A DNA stretch of 64,000 nucleotides from Dactylorhiza incarnata (lineage: Eukaryota > Streptophyta > Magnoliopsida > Asparagales > Orchidaceae): contig JAWHQI010000099.1 in the NCBI GenBank assembly GCA_033032865.1, forward strand, positions 1,187,001 through 1,251,000, written 5' to 3'. The stretch's first letter is position 1. Each line of letters starts with the position of its first letter. Positions 32,823 to 43,169 of this stretch are shown here, in pieces. The notes under the pieces are model-generated. The model ran no database searches and was not told the DNA's origin. It saw only the letters and a list, made by a program, of their open reading frames with translations. A program made the position numbers and the translations under genes.

Positions 32823-32832
32823 TTTTTATAGC
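32823..32832 (-). promoter_or_regulatory. possible TATA box of antisense gene B
   Basis: GCTATAAAAA on the minus strand, about 100 bp upstream of the ATG at 32722 and about 85 bp inside the 3' LTR border. Confidence 0.4.
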
Positions 32833-32914
32833 TTCCAGAGGAGATTAGGTGCGGTCTCCGGCTAGAACTGACATTTCCGAAATTTCTCCGAAATTTGAAA
32901 ATGTGCGGGGATCA

Positions 32915-33663
32915 TGTTTACCCAGAAGACCGCTATCAGTATAATGATAAATTTAGACCGGGCGCTTGCCAGGTTTAGTCGCCTAGCTCTATCCAAGGTT
33001 GCTTACATACAAACCTCCTGGTCTCTTCAACAACAAATCGGGCGGTTTTCCAAGGCCAGACCGCCATCAAGGGTTGGAGGATTTCAGGACCCAATCCAGA
33101 AGACAAGCTCGCGTTTCAGATCACAGACCGCCCGTGTTGCCTCTATTCAATCCAAGATTCACCCCAACTCAAGCTCATCACAGATCGGGGTTCAAGCCGC
33201 CAAGTCGCGCGGCTTCTTTCTTAAACTACCCCTCTGTATGACTGTATCCCGTCACCTCTTGCCCGATTCTCCTGTATCCGGCCAGGCGGTTATTTTAGCC
33301 CTGCCCGTTTGGGCAGACCCCCGAGCCTATAAATAGGGGGGCGACGTTCCCAAAGCACGCACACTCGAATCCAGGAGCTCGCTTGTTAGAGCTGCGGTCT
33401 CAAGTTCAGTGTTTTGCGGTCTGTTACCCGGCCGGCTTCTCTCATACTTTGCCATGTAACCCGTTGTAAACACTTTTCTTAAATCAAGGGAAAGCCCGTC
33501 ACAAGAGTGGCATTCGCCGTGACGGGCGAAGTCCGGTCTCGACCGCTGCCAGCGGTTTGAGTAGCCTGATTTCTCTAAGTCAATAGTAACCAACAACCCG
33601 CAGCCTCCTCTTTTCCCTCGCTTTCTTAGCGTCGATCGTGGAGGTGCAATTTCGGCATCAACA
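32915..33663 (+). repeat. 3' LTR of the Tat-type element
   Basis: 749 bp, TGTTTACCCAGAAGACCGC to CGGCATCAACA. TATAAATAG at 33328-33336. Upstream of it CTGCCCGTTTGGGCAG forms a palindrome, matching the same pair of features in the solo LTR at 14317-14928. Followed by GATAT, but no matching left duplication was found. Confidence 0.8.
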
Positions 33664-33779
33664 GATATAATCTCGGCAGCAGCAACTCATAAAAATAGTT
33701 GAGCAATTCTAAATTCACATACAAACTCGCACTAAAAAAAGGGAAACCCTCTCTCATTCAATTTAGATATAGTATCCTA

Positions 33780-34150
33780 TTTAACAAAGGAAAACATGTG
33801 TTTAAATTCATGTATGTCAAACGAAACGGGAGTCGACATCAATATGTATAATATGTTCGCGAAACACTTGATTCATGACAATATCAATGATACTTTTTGT
33901 CACAATAAATTGAGACACATGGAACATATACACTTGTATCATGTAGGAAATTACAAAGACATTTTAATTCAGTATTATTGCCCTATACTCAGCCTCACTA
34001 CGAGATTGAGAGAAAGTGGTCTAATTTTTGATGCACCAAAGGAAAATGGGGGAGCCCAAGGACAGCAAGTGTCCTAATTATCATGCCACCAGTATCAGAA
34101 TATGAGATGGAGTAAGAAAAGAATCTCATGGAAAGAGTAAGGATCGAGTC
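33780..34150 (-). pseudogene. decayed copia RNase H fragment
   Basis: The minus strand reads SYSDTGGMIIRTLAVLG, then in another frame SPIFLWCIKN, stop, TTFSQSRSEAEYRAI, and lower down IDIVMNQVFREHIIYIDV, matching the RNase H order Y-x-D, SRSxxEAEYRA and the NPVFHERTKHIEVD segment. Multiple stops. It belongs to an older copia copy that the Tat insertion probably disrupted. Confidence 0.7.
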
Positions 34151-34488
34151 AGAGTACCACAAAGATAATAGAGAATAAAGAGAAGAGTCACATAGTGAAA
34201 GGATGTGGGAGCACTCATAAACTGGCTTAATATATAAAATATTGTATGAGCTATCTATTAGGTTTCCCCTAGCAGCGCGTCCATCTGATGGAAATGTCCA
34301 CACCGGACATGAGAACGAAGCATGAAAGATCTCAATAGAGAAATATTCTCTCCACGGAGCACGCGTTCCGATGGAGAGGATGGATTCAGATCTTTCATGT
34401 TTGAGAAGATTTAAAAATGAAAAACGAAAAAGAAGAAAAAAAACTTCTAGTCTCCATGCCAAAACCAAAGAACTGTTTTCCAGCAAAA
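34151..34488. other. spacer with an inverted repeat
   Basis: Contains a 12-bp inverted pair CATGAAAGATCT/AGATCTTTCATG at about 34321-34401, with a loop of about 58 bp. No gene recognised. Confidence 0.5.
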
Positions 34489-34983
34489 TGTGACGCGCGC
34501 ACATCACTTCAACACCATGCACGTACAACAGTTGGCTAGTTTTTCCACAAACTTGTGCTAACCAAGTAAGTCTTGCTTCAACAATGCAGCGGAATGAAGA
34601 GAAAAACTTTGATTATACTTCTGAACAAAATTACAAGACAGTTGCCCAAGACATACAACAATCAAGGCATACAACAACATTCAGCACTCACCAGTACTCA
34701 ACTCTCACAAGAGGAGACTCACTACCACAACAAGCTCCAAACCATGGATGATCCAAATGAGAGGTCTTCCTCTTATATAGGCCTCTTCCCCCTTTCCCTC
34801 CAAAACCAAAGAAGGATCTAGATTTCTCCACACACGGAGGAGGCTAGATTATTCCACTCTTCTACACTATTCCCTATCTCGCATGCATGATTTATCTCTA
34901 CCATTCTAGCATGTTCTCAACATAGGTAGGCTTGTCTAGAACACTAGTCACGGAGCAATTTAATTAATCTTAGCACCGTAACA
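34489..34983 (-). repeat. 3' LTR of the gag-protease Ty3 element
   Basis: About 495 bp, matching 36879-37320 over most of its length, for example CCATGGATGATCCAAATGA and TCTTCCTCTTATATA. Outside it, at 35002-35022, the minus strand carries GCGTCGAGGACGACGC just before the PPT, a phrase usual at the 3' end of plant chromovirus-type Ty3 elements. Confidence 0.82.
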
Positions 34984-35101
34984 TTCTCCCCTGACAAATC
35001 CATGCGTCGTCCTCGACGCATCAATCATTTTCATCCTTGTTTCACATTCTTTGATATGCAGATCTCATTGCGGAGAGGATCTTCTCTTCTTGCCCATATA
35101 G

Positions 35102-35625
35102 TCATCTTATTGGGATCGAGTAGGTAGTCGGACCGTCAATGAGATGTATTTTAGATGTGGGACAAATGAGAATTCCTTGAAACTGATCAAGAAAATTTAT
35201 CCCAATGATAATGTCGTGGTCTCCAAAGGGAATTACTTTGATAGGAACCTTACCCTTATCCTCCAAGATGAACATCCACATATGGAGCAAACCCAATAGT
35301 TCGTACTTCCTGAGAATTAGCAAATTTAAGTCGTGTTGGCCCAAACTTGAGTGGTAGTCCAATTCTCTCAGCAACAGTCTTGGACACGAAGAATTCAATT
35401 GCGTCAGTGTCCACAGGCACCAAGGATCTTATATTCGTTCCCTTGATCTCTACATCCACCATTATTTGGCATTTACTTATCATCCTTCTTCTAGTATGGG
35501 TTTGGTTCAAACTTCCCTGGTTGGAGTTGCACCTTGCCTTGACATGATCAGTGGTGATTCTTATTTCTCCAAGGTTGGACAATCATTGACTTTGTGCGGC
35601 CCTTCGCAAAAGAAACACCTCAACG
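35102..35625 (-). pseudogene. Ty3 zinc knuckle and aspartic protease
   Basis: A knuckle CFFCEGPHKVNDC at about 35625-35585 is preceded by a degenerate repeat (FVCKGPHHMKDYPK) near 35830. The protease reads SLVPVDTDAIEFFVSKTVAE, GLPLKFGPTRLKFANSQEV, then in the next frame KVPIKVIPFGDHDIIIGINF. The active site D-T-G is D-T-D here, and one frameshift lies at about 35258. No RT follows; the LTR begins 120 bp further on. Confidence 0.8.
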
Positions 35626-35917
35626 GTGGGTGACTTATGTAGGAGTTTCTTTTTCCTTCCCAGCCTCCTCGAGTAGTCGAGTAGACATGGCATTAAGGCG
35701 TTGCATGATACTCGGTCTTGCCATTTCTTGTGGCTCATCCTCATCACCACTTGTTGTCTCATCTTTCTTCATCATAGCTATTAAGGATCCAAGCTTTGGA
35801 TAATCCTTCATATGATGGGGTCCCTTGCATACAAACCAGGAGGGTGGCCTCTTCCTTTCCTCAAATCTCCTTTGGCGATATACATAATTCTTTGACTCAA
35901 CTTCAGCGCCCCCACCA

Positions 35918-36706
35918 TTATGAGAATGATCTATTTCTTCTTCTTGGTGGAACTCGCTGAGTGATTCGGCTGCCGTGATTGCCTCGTCGACAGTACATGG
36001 TCCTCTTCGTCGTACCTCTTACTTTGCCCATGTTTGCAGCCCATCCGCAGTAGAATTGACGATCCTCCTCCGTCATGTCCGGAATTTGTAACATAAGTGT
36101 TGTAAACTCATTTACATAATCTGTTATGGTTCTTCTCTGCTTCAGCTCCCTCAACTTCGTTCGTGCTTGATACGCGACATTTTCTGGATAGAAATGACGT
36201 TTGAACTCCTCCCATGTGTCTAATCGACCCATGTGTCTAATCGCACAACCCTTTTGCATCATTCGCATGTTTTCTTCTCCACCAAAACGCATCATTACAT
36301 TGAAGAATTGGGAAGCTATTCGTACCTTGGTTACTTCATCTTTTAAATGACATCCCTCGAAGTAATTCTCCATCCTCCATAAGAAGTTTTCAACTTCTTT
36401 TGCAACTCGCCTTCCTACAAACATGTCTGGCTTGGGGATGTCCATCCTTGCCCCGAAAGCACTAATATCACCACCATTAGCGATAACCTTCTTGCAGATG
36501 GCTAGTTCTTCCTCCAGGTACGCCACTTTTTTTCTTAGCTCGCTAGATTGTTCCTCCAGCTCATCGATGCGTTCATGTAGTGTTGCGTTATTGTCAAAAG
36601 CATATTGGAGTTTCTTCTCTAGCTCCTCTCGAATGGCTTCCCACTCTCTGCGTACCTGACGGTTATTGATTTCCATGACCTCCATGCGTTTTCCCCAGTC
36701 CACCAT
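35918..36706 (-). CDS. Ty3 gag (Retrotrans_gag)
   Basis: 262 residues. N-terminal coiled coil (REELEKKLQYAFDNNATLHE, RIDELEEQSSELRKKVAYLE), then the capsid: DIPKPDMFVGRRVAKEVENF, MENYFEGCHLKDEVTKVRIA, TWEEFKRHFYPENVAYQART, YVNEFTTLMLQIPDMTEEDR. It is open throughout, but the C-terminus seems to shift frame after FYCGW. It would build retroelement particles. Confidence 0.82.
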   Translation of the reverse strand: MVDWGKRMEVMEINNRQVRREWEAIREELEKKLQYAFDNNATLHERIDELEEQSSELRKKVAYLEEELAICKKVIANGGDISAFGARMDIPKPDMFVGRRVAKEVENFLWRMENYFEGCHLKDEVTKVRIASQFFNVMMRFGGEENMRMMQKGCAIRHMGRLDTWEEFKRHFYPENVAYQARTKLRELKQRRTITDYVNEFTTLMLQIPDMTEEDRQFYCGWAANMGKVRGTTKRTMYCRRGNHGSRITQRVPPRRRNRSFS

Positions 36707-36859
36707 AGCAAGCTCTAAGTGGCTCTCTTCGCGAGCTCAACTTTGATAAAGCTTCTTCCTGCCAGTATTGTGTGTAGTATCTCTACCTCTCTCCTCCACA
36801 ATGTTTGAGTATTCACCTGCCATCAAACGTTTGGTTGAAGCACCAATCACAAACTGCAC

Positions 36860-36878
36860 AACCTGCCTCTTATACCAA
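36860..36878 (-). promoter_or_regulatory. tRNA-Met type primer binding site
   Basis: The minus strand after the 5' LTR reads AATTGGTATAAGAGGCAGG. TGGTAT-AGAG fits the initiator-Met PBS with one change. Confidence 0.6.
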
Positions 36879-37320
36879 TTATCACGCGCATATCACTTCA
36901 ATACCAGGAGTGTGCGGCACTTGGCTAGTTTTTCCATAAACTTGTTCTAACCAAGTAAGCTTTGCTTCAACAATGCAGCAGAATGAAGAGAAAATCTTTG
37001 ATTATGCTTCTGAACAAAGTTCCAAGACAGTTCGAGAGACAGTTGACCAAAACATACAATAATCAAGACATACAGCAATCAACAAATGCAACAACACTCA
37101 ACACTCACGAACACTCAACTCTCACAAGAGATTCACTACCACAACAAGCTCCAAACCATGGATGATCCAAATGAAGAGAGGTCTTCCTCTTATATAAGCG
37201 TCTTCCCCCTTTTCCCTCAAAAACCAAAGAAGGATCTAAATTTCTCCACAAACGGAGAAGGCTAGATTATTCCACACTCTTCTACACTATTCCTATCTCA
37301 CATGCATGATTTATCTTTAC

Positions 37321-38211
37321 TGTACAACCCAGTGTTCGCCAAGGGGTAAAACTGAGAATCGGGCATTGGCGAAGCAAGTAGGGGCTCGCGGACTAGCGAC
37401 GAGTGAGTCGCGAGGCGAGGCGAGCCCGGCGCTCCTCCTCGCGAGGCGTGTAGTGTGAGGGCGAGGCAAGTGCTTTCTCGCCGCTTTGCGGTGCATTTAG
37501 CAACGGCGAGACAAGTGAGGGCTCGCCTCCCCGCATAAGCAACTCAAACCGGTAAAAGGGGGACGAGCGCATTCTTCATCAAGTGCTCGCCCGCCCAGGC
37601 TTCGGGATGCGGGGCACCAGGCGAGGAAGGGGTAGAACCCCATTTGCCCGAGAGGCCAGGGAGACTAGCGAATGGTACCGTCGCGGGCCACTCGCATAGT
37701 GAGATCTCGCGAGCCCGGCTCGCAGGAAGGCTGGTGAGTGGCGCCTTCTCAGGCCACTCACCCAGTGGGGTCTAGAAGTGAATTTACCTAGATACCCTTG
37801 GTGGGCTGTCGATAGCCCTTCAGAACAACGAAGTTTGGCTGATAGCAGACCAGTTTGGGGTGCGATTAGTAAAAATAAAAGGCGGAGTTACGCTATTTGC
37901 AAACTAGAAGTGAAAAACTATATATAGACCATGAAGGGCACCTTTGGAGAGAACCCAGATCTTTGGCTTCTTCATCCTTAGGACATCTTTGGTTAGCTCC
38001 TCAGGCTCTCCAAGGTGCCCGGCTTCAGCTTTGGCTTAGGAGGAGAAGCGCTCTAAGATCATCCGGGTGTGTGGTGGGACCTCCACGCTGCAGCCAAGTG
38101 TCGGTATTTAGTTCTAAGTCTTCGGTCAGGTTCCTCCGCGAGATCAGTAAGTGTTAGTTGCCCCCTCTTAGGGGTTCAAACTCCTCGTTTGGCCGAATCT
38201 CGGTTCCAACA
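37321..38211 (+). repeat. 5' LTR of the Tat-type element
   Basis: 891 bp, TGTACAACCC to GGTTCCAACA. TATA at about 37918 (CTATATATAGACC). U3 is dense in GGCGAG/CTCGCC repeats between 37350 and 37560. Confidence 0.8.
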
Positions 38212-38213
38212 TT

Positions 38214-38230
38214 TTTGGTGCGGTGAGCGT
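38214..38230 (+). promoter_or_regulatory. primer binding site
   Basis: TTTGGTGCGGTGAGCG directly after the LTR; same sequence as at 6151-6165 in the gag-only element. tRNA not identified. Confidence 0.6.
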
Positions 38231-38268
38231 GGACCGCAGCTAGTACAAGAAATTCCCAAGGAGGCAAC

Positions 38269-39829
38269 ATGGTCGGAGAGGATGAGCGAGATGTCGGCTG
38301 TAGCGGTTCGCCGCCATCTGACTCGCCGGCAACAGTAAGGATGTTGGCGGATTTTCGAAGGGAGGTGCTCGAGGTGATCAACCTCGCCTTCGCTACGGCG
38401 CGAGGCGAGTTCGCAACCCCAGCAGCCCAGGTCGTCCCGCTGCCGGGGGTAGGAGAATGCCCTGGGGCAGAGGCCCGGCAAGGAGCAGGTCGGCGAGGCG
38501 CCGGGGCGAGATCTAGCAGGGCGAGAGTTATTCCCCAGCCCGGCGAGTGCGAGCCCGGTGGGTGAACTCGTGGGGCGAGTGGGGCAGGCGAGGACGGCGA
38601 GCGGGGGAAACCTGTTCTGCTAGCTGGTGCTTTCAGCGCCCGTTCCAGAAGGTTTCAGAGAGTCGGATATGGTCTACTACACCGGCAAGGACGACCCCGT
38701 CCAGCACCTTCAATGGTTTGAGGACACGGTCTCCATCCGGCACATGTCAGATGCGTTCAAATGTCGAATCTTTGCCATTACCTTGAAGGAGAAGGCGATG
38801 GACTTGTTTCACCAGCTCCCAGTGGGGTCGATCTACGCGTTCGAAGATCTACGTCATAGCTTTCAGCTACGCTTCCCGATCTCGAAGAAGAGGAAGAAGA
38901 GGAAGAAGGATGTCGAGGCACTCTTCAAGATCAAGCAGGGACCGGGGGAGTCGTTGGCCCACTACGTGGACCGATTCCAGGAGGAGGTCCTGCTCATCCA
39001 GGAAGTGTCCGGGTTCACCCTCCAGCTTGCCTTCACGGTGGGGCTGCGGGAGGGGTTCTTCAAAATGAACTTGAAGCGGAAACCCCGCTTGTCCTTCGAG
39101 GAACTAATGAAGAGGGCGGCGGAGGAAATCGAAGGAGAAGCGGCCAACCCGAAGTTCGCAAAAAGGCTGGCGAAGCTGAGTGAGTCAGAAGTCAGGCAGC
39201 AGGAGGTTAGGAGAAGAGAGGAGTCGAGGGCCCCAGAGTTGGGGTGGAGTCAGCAGGGAGGGGGGATGCAGGGCCCGGGAAGAGGTTTCGCCCAAGGAGG
39301 GGGCAACTTCCAGGGAGGTCAGGGAAGACCCAACCACCCAGGGTGGAGGCAAGGCCCGAGGCCACTCCCTCCCCCTGCCTCAACAGGCGACGATCGGCCG
39401 AGGAAGGGGAAGGAGAGTAGGAGTAGGAGGAGGAGCAGGAGAAAGGAGGAGAAACCGCGCGGCCGAGGCCGAAGGAGGGGGGCGGCGTTGCCATATTGTG
39501 ACTTCCACCAGGAGGAAGGTCACGCAACGGCCACCTGCCCGGAGTTCCTGGAGATCAGGAGGGCGATAGGCCCTAGAGAGCAGCAGCCACCGGTAAGGAT
39601 AGAGGAGGTGACCAGGGTAGCACAGGAGGAGGATAGGTGCGTGGATAGGGCTGACGTGGGGAGCCGGGGAGGGATCGGTGTGATCCAGGAAGGAGTGGGG
39701 ATCGAGGCGATCCGAAAGGCAAGCCTCCACACCATGTACCGTCGGAGCGTGGCTTCGACTTCTCAAACCCCACCCCCGGAGGAGAAGATCACCTTCTCTC
39801 GGAAGGACATGCCCGACCACGAAGACTAG
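38269..39829 (+). pseudogene. Tat-type gag
   Basis: A short N-terminal frame from 38269 (MVGEDERDVG) ends at about 38564; the main frame 38627-39829 has 400 residues. Capsid motifs YYTGKDDPVQHLQWFEDT, LFHQLPVGSIYAFEDLRHSF, KIKQGPGESLAHYVDRFQEE. A Gly/Arg-rich linker follows, then the Tat-type knuckle YCDFHQEEGHATATC, and the frame runs towards protease until a TAG at 39827-39829. One frameshift splits the N-terminus. Confidence 0.85.
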
Positions 39830-40680
39830 TTCTGCGATGCGCTTGTGATCCAGGCGGCTATCGAGAACTTCACCGTCTCTCGGATCCTCGCCGACAACGG
39901 GAGTTCGGTCAACGTCATCTTCAAGAAGGCGTTCGACGAAATGAAGTGAAGGCGAGAAGGGTGCTAGCCTCGGAAGACCCACTGTTTGGGTTCTCAGGGA
40001 AAGGAAGGAGGTGGAAGGAGTGGGTCTCCATTTCATCTTGGGGGGACAGTCCCGCAACTGCCGGTTCGTCATCGTTGACGCTCCGAGCAGCTACAACGTC
40101 ATCTTCGGGCGGCCCCTCATCAGTGCGTTCCGGTGTGTCCCCTCCTCGTTCCACCAGTGCCTCAAGTTCAGCGTAGGCGGAGTCCAGATCCGAGTGAGAG
40201 GAGACCCAAAGGTAGCCAGACAATGCTATGTTACCGCGGTCAACACCATCACCTGGCAAGCAGAGGCAGAGATGGACCGGGAGATGGAGAGGCAGGGTGT
40301 GGCGGAGGGGGTCGTCGAAGGATCTGAGGCAGAGGAGACAGGAGAGGGAAGAGAAGAAGAAGATCAGGCCCAGGAAGAGGGGGCGGAGGAGCTGCTGGAA
40401 GTTCGGGAGGAGAGGATGGAGGAAGAGGGAACCGAAGCACTCACTTACGGGGAGTAGGAGAAAGACGATTGGGGGGAGAAATCTAGGCTGGAAGCCGTGG
40501 AGGAGGTCGTGGAGCTGGAGGTCGTCTCCCAGGCAGGGGCGATAGAGAAAGTAAAGATCAGTGGGGAGCTCAGCCCCGAGGACCAGAGGAGGATCCTAGC
40601 ATGCGTCCAATAAAACGTGGACATCTTCGCTTGGAGCACGGCGGAAATGACAGGGATCGATGCGGATGTGGCTTGCAATT
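39830..40680 (+). pseudogene. Tat-type protease and truncated RT start
   Basis: Continues the gag frame past the stop: [30 protein letters not shown], where the usual D-T-G is D-N-G. A frameshift near 39945, then SSYNVIFGRPLISAF, GDPKVARQCYV; a stop at 40457; then LSPEDQRRILACVQ, stop, NVDIFAWSTAEMTGID, the segment immediately before RT in the Tat lineage. It ends there without any RT catalytic motif. Confidence 0.82.
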
Positions 40681-40893
40681 TAGTGACTGCAAACATAGCA
40701 AAACAACAATCAAGGAAAGCTCACGTTCCACAAACAATTCGACAAGCATGTATGTTTGTCATTCCTAAGTGAGCATTCATTGTAACTTTAGTCGTTTTAA
40801 GGTGACGCACGATACGTGCTCTGCACCTCTTAAAAGAATTCGTCCGCGAATTTGGAAGACAAAGGATCAACACTCTAAAGTCTGATACCAAAT
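40681..40893 (-). other. chromovirus leader or 3'-end remnant with PBS
   Basis: The minus strand after the LTR end reads TTTGGTATCAGAC (Met-type PBS, 40882-40893). Only about 30 bp later comes AATTCGCGGACGAATTCTTTT, a phrase that in chromoviruses normally sits at the far 3' end next to the PPT. Nearly the whole internal region is missing. Confidence 0.5.
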
Positions 40894-43169
40894 TATAACA
40901 CCCTGCCCGTACAAATGATAACAGTAGGTCCGGTCGGGACCCTACGCCATATCGAGCATATAAGCTAGGTGTTATGAAAATGATAACCAGAATACTACGC
41001 ACAACAGAGTAACAAAAGCTAGCAGAAGCATTTTATTTATATCAACAAGAATGTCCACAATAATAGAATGAAGAAACAACAAGTGTCTTGGCCTTAAGGC
41101 CTTACATTCAACAAAATGTAGCAAGGCCTTAACATGATTTACATGCATCGGCACGCAGACCGACAATACATGAAAAAGCTATAAACGATAGACATTGGCC
41201 TTCAAGGGACAGCTCAAACATTGGGCTTTTTGCCCGCTACTTCCTGCTCGGCTCGACAGTACCTGTACCGTCCACAAATAAGTGGTAAACGAGGGTCAGC
41301 TATGAGCTAAGCACAAACCGTGTAACGATCCTACCCCCCGGCCATCCTAGCCGACTGCAGGGCAGTGGTACCGCTCTCCTGCATGTTAGTCATAACAAGC
41401 AACGTGTATATCAAAAGAAAGTGCGACTATTCTACACAAGGTGAGGTTGCAAGCACAATCAATCTTCTAGGTTGAGAATCAAAGTAAAGTGAACCTACGA
41501 ATGCAAATGATGTTGGTTGGGTTCACCCGGAAGTTCCCTACAACCGCCTAAGCAACCGCGCATGAGGCTAACGTAACATCATTTCACAACAACACAACCA
41601 CGGGTACGCACGACCATATGATTTTCTGCACTCAAGGCATGCCAAAGGAGTACCTTTTTCAAGTATTACCTCCTATCTCATTGAGCATTTAACGATTGCA
41701 GAAAGCTCTCCCAAATCAGTCTCTCTCATGATCAAACAACATTCATGAGACTTCACCTCGTGCCGAACTGCATGGTGCGGGTTCGGTTCAGTTTGTGCCC
41801 GTTGCTCAAATCACCGTGACAAACAGCACGATACGGATGCAGCTTTACCTCGGCCCGATCTCATTTAACACATACAAGTGCTACCAAAATACCTCGCTAT
41901 ACACCTAATCCACTCGAGAGGACATAGGTTTCGCAAGCACAACCATCATAGGAGGTCCAAGACAACTCCACTACGAATGTGTGGTGAAGGTTTGCGTTCA
42001 ACCACATCAAAATCATAGAGCTTTCTTCAACCACTCCAAGAGTTGCTTTACTCTCAAGCCTCGCAACGAAATGACGCATTTCACGGAGTCATTCTCCGGC
42101 ACACATACTAGGTTTAACCTAAATGCAAACGTCAAATCAAGCATCACCGATCCGGGCTAACGACCACGGATAGGCTTCACACAAAATACATAAATCCGCA
42201 TGTATTCCGGATTTCTACATGCAATTCATGTCGGGGTCGGACACAATCGACCCGGGGTTCCAACGAACCAAAGGAAATTCTGCACTCCACTAATCAATAG
42301 AGGAGATCTTTCCTATGCAAGCAAACAAATCAAAGCATGTAATGGACAAGCACGTCCTAAGACCGGAGAGAAGGATCGTTACCCTTGAAGATCGCTTCGG
42401 CGCCATGAAGTAGAAATCTAGCCGGATGAAAAGGACCGCAACGGAACGCTCTCCGTGGATCTGAAATCGGCTTGTGATTCGGAGCTTCGGAGCTCCAACA
42501 ATGGCAGCTTTTAACTCTCCTTCTTCTTCCTCTCCAAAACTAAGCTTATCAAAAGCTTCAAATCAAATAATGGGAGAAAGGGTACTGTCAGCCCATTTAG
42601 TATAAAAGGGAGATCTCTTCTGGAGCGTTTGATCACATTCCATAAAGGATTTAACGACCACGATCACAGATTTGTGAATATGTTTCCGTCAGCTACCGCA
42701 CGGCGGTATCGCTACCGCGTCGCGTTAGCACTTAAGCGGTGATCTTATCCTGAACAGTCAGCGTAGCGTCTTGACCTCTCGACGATACTGCGAGTGATAG
42801 CGTCTTGAAGACCTACCGACGGCGGTATCGCTACCGCGCGGCGTTAGCGTCTAAATGATGTTTTGGCGTCGACAACTCTCGACGACACAGTGGAGCTTCA
42901 AGACGACAATCTGGAGCCTCTGGCCGATATAGCTACCGCCAGCGGTAGTACTTACCTGCAACGTTAGCCTTCTCGACGACAAGCCTTCTCGATGACAAGC
43001 CTTCTCGACGACAAGCCTTCTCGACGACAATCCCTCTCGACGACAGGCCTTCTCGACGACGAGCATTCTCGACGACACACTACCGTCGGCGGTACCACTA
43101 CAACGCGGCGTTAGCGGTCTGCTACCAGTTTTGCTTTGTTTCTGACCACTGGGAATTGGGGGTGTTACA
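40894..43169 (-). repeat. chromovirus-type (Tekay-like) LTR, 2.3 kb
   Basis: The minus strand starts TGTAACACCCCCAATTCCC at 43169 and ends GGGTGTTATA before a PBS at 40890. Internal phrases (GGATCGTTACACGG, TCGTTTACCACTTATT) fit long Tekay/Del LTRs. Tandem palindromes and a minisatellite of about 16-18 bp lie at 42690-43125. No coding region belongs to it. Confidence 0.72.
42955..43080. repeat. CTTCTCGACGACAAGC minisatellite in the chromovirus LTR
   Basis: About seven tandem copies of a 16-18-bp unit with small variants (GATGAC, CAATCC, CAGGCC). Confidence 0.85.

Larger units (their letters stand above)
28111..33663 (+). mobile_element. Tat-type Ty3 element, 3' part with antisense genes and 3' LTR
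   Basis: No pol is present. 28111-28740 is non-coding internal sequence, 28741-32722 holds two genes in antisense, and 32915-33663 is an LTR in plus orientation with a purine-rich tract (GTGCGGGGATCA) just before it. The 5' end is missing: the left border abuts a copia integrase without a recognisable LTR. Plant Tat-lineage elements are known to carry additional antisense ORFs near the 3' LTR, which supports the assignment. Confidence 0.65.
34489..37320 (-). mobile_element. Ty3 element with gag and protease only
   Basis: Minus orientation. The 3' LTR is 34489-34983 (TGTGACGCGC to GCACCGTAACA) followed by a reversed PPT TTCTCCCCTGAC. The 5' LTR begins near 36879 (TATCACGCGC) and is cut at 37320 by the next element, losing its last 80 bp or so. 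Gag and protease lie between; no RT or integrase space is left. PBS next to the 5' LTR. Confidence 0.82.
37321..40680 (+). mobile_element. Tat-type Ty3 element: LTR, gag, protease, RT start
   Basis: Plus orientation. LTR 37321-38211, PBS, frameshifted gag, protease and the N-terminal edge of RT, then broken off. It sits in the 5' LTR of the preceding element (left flank TTTAC). The right end and its 3' LTR are not present before other sequence begins at about 40680, so the element is truncated or split by the chromovirus fragment. Confidence 0.82.

Noticed and set aside
34321..34401. 12-bp inverted repeat as a possible MITE end pair
   Set aside because: No flanking duplication and it lies inside decayed sequence; too short to call.
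39380..40072. 230-codon frame antisense to the Tat gag
   Set aside because: Mirror of an Arg/Gly-rich gag linker; unlike the antisense genes at 28741-32722 it shows no TATA box or introns.
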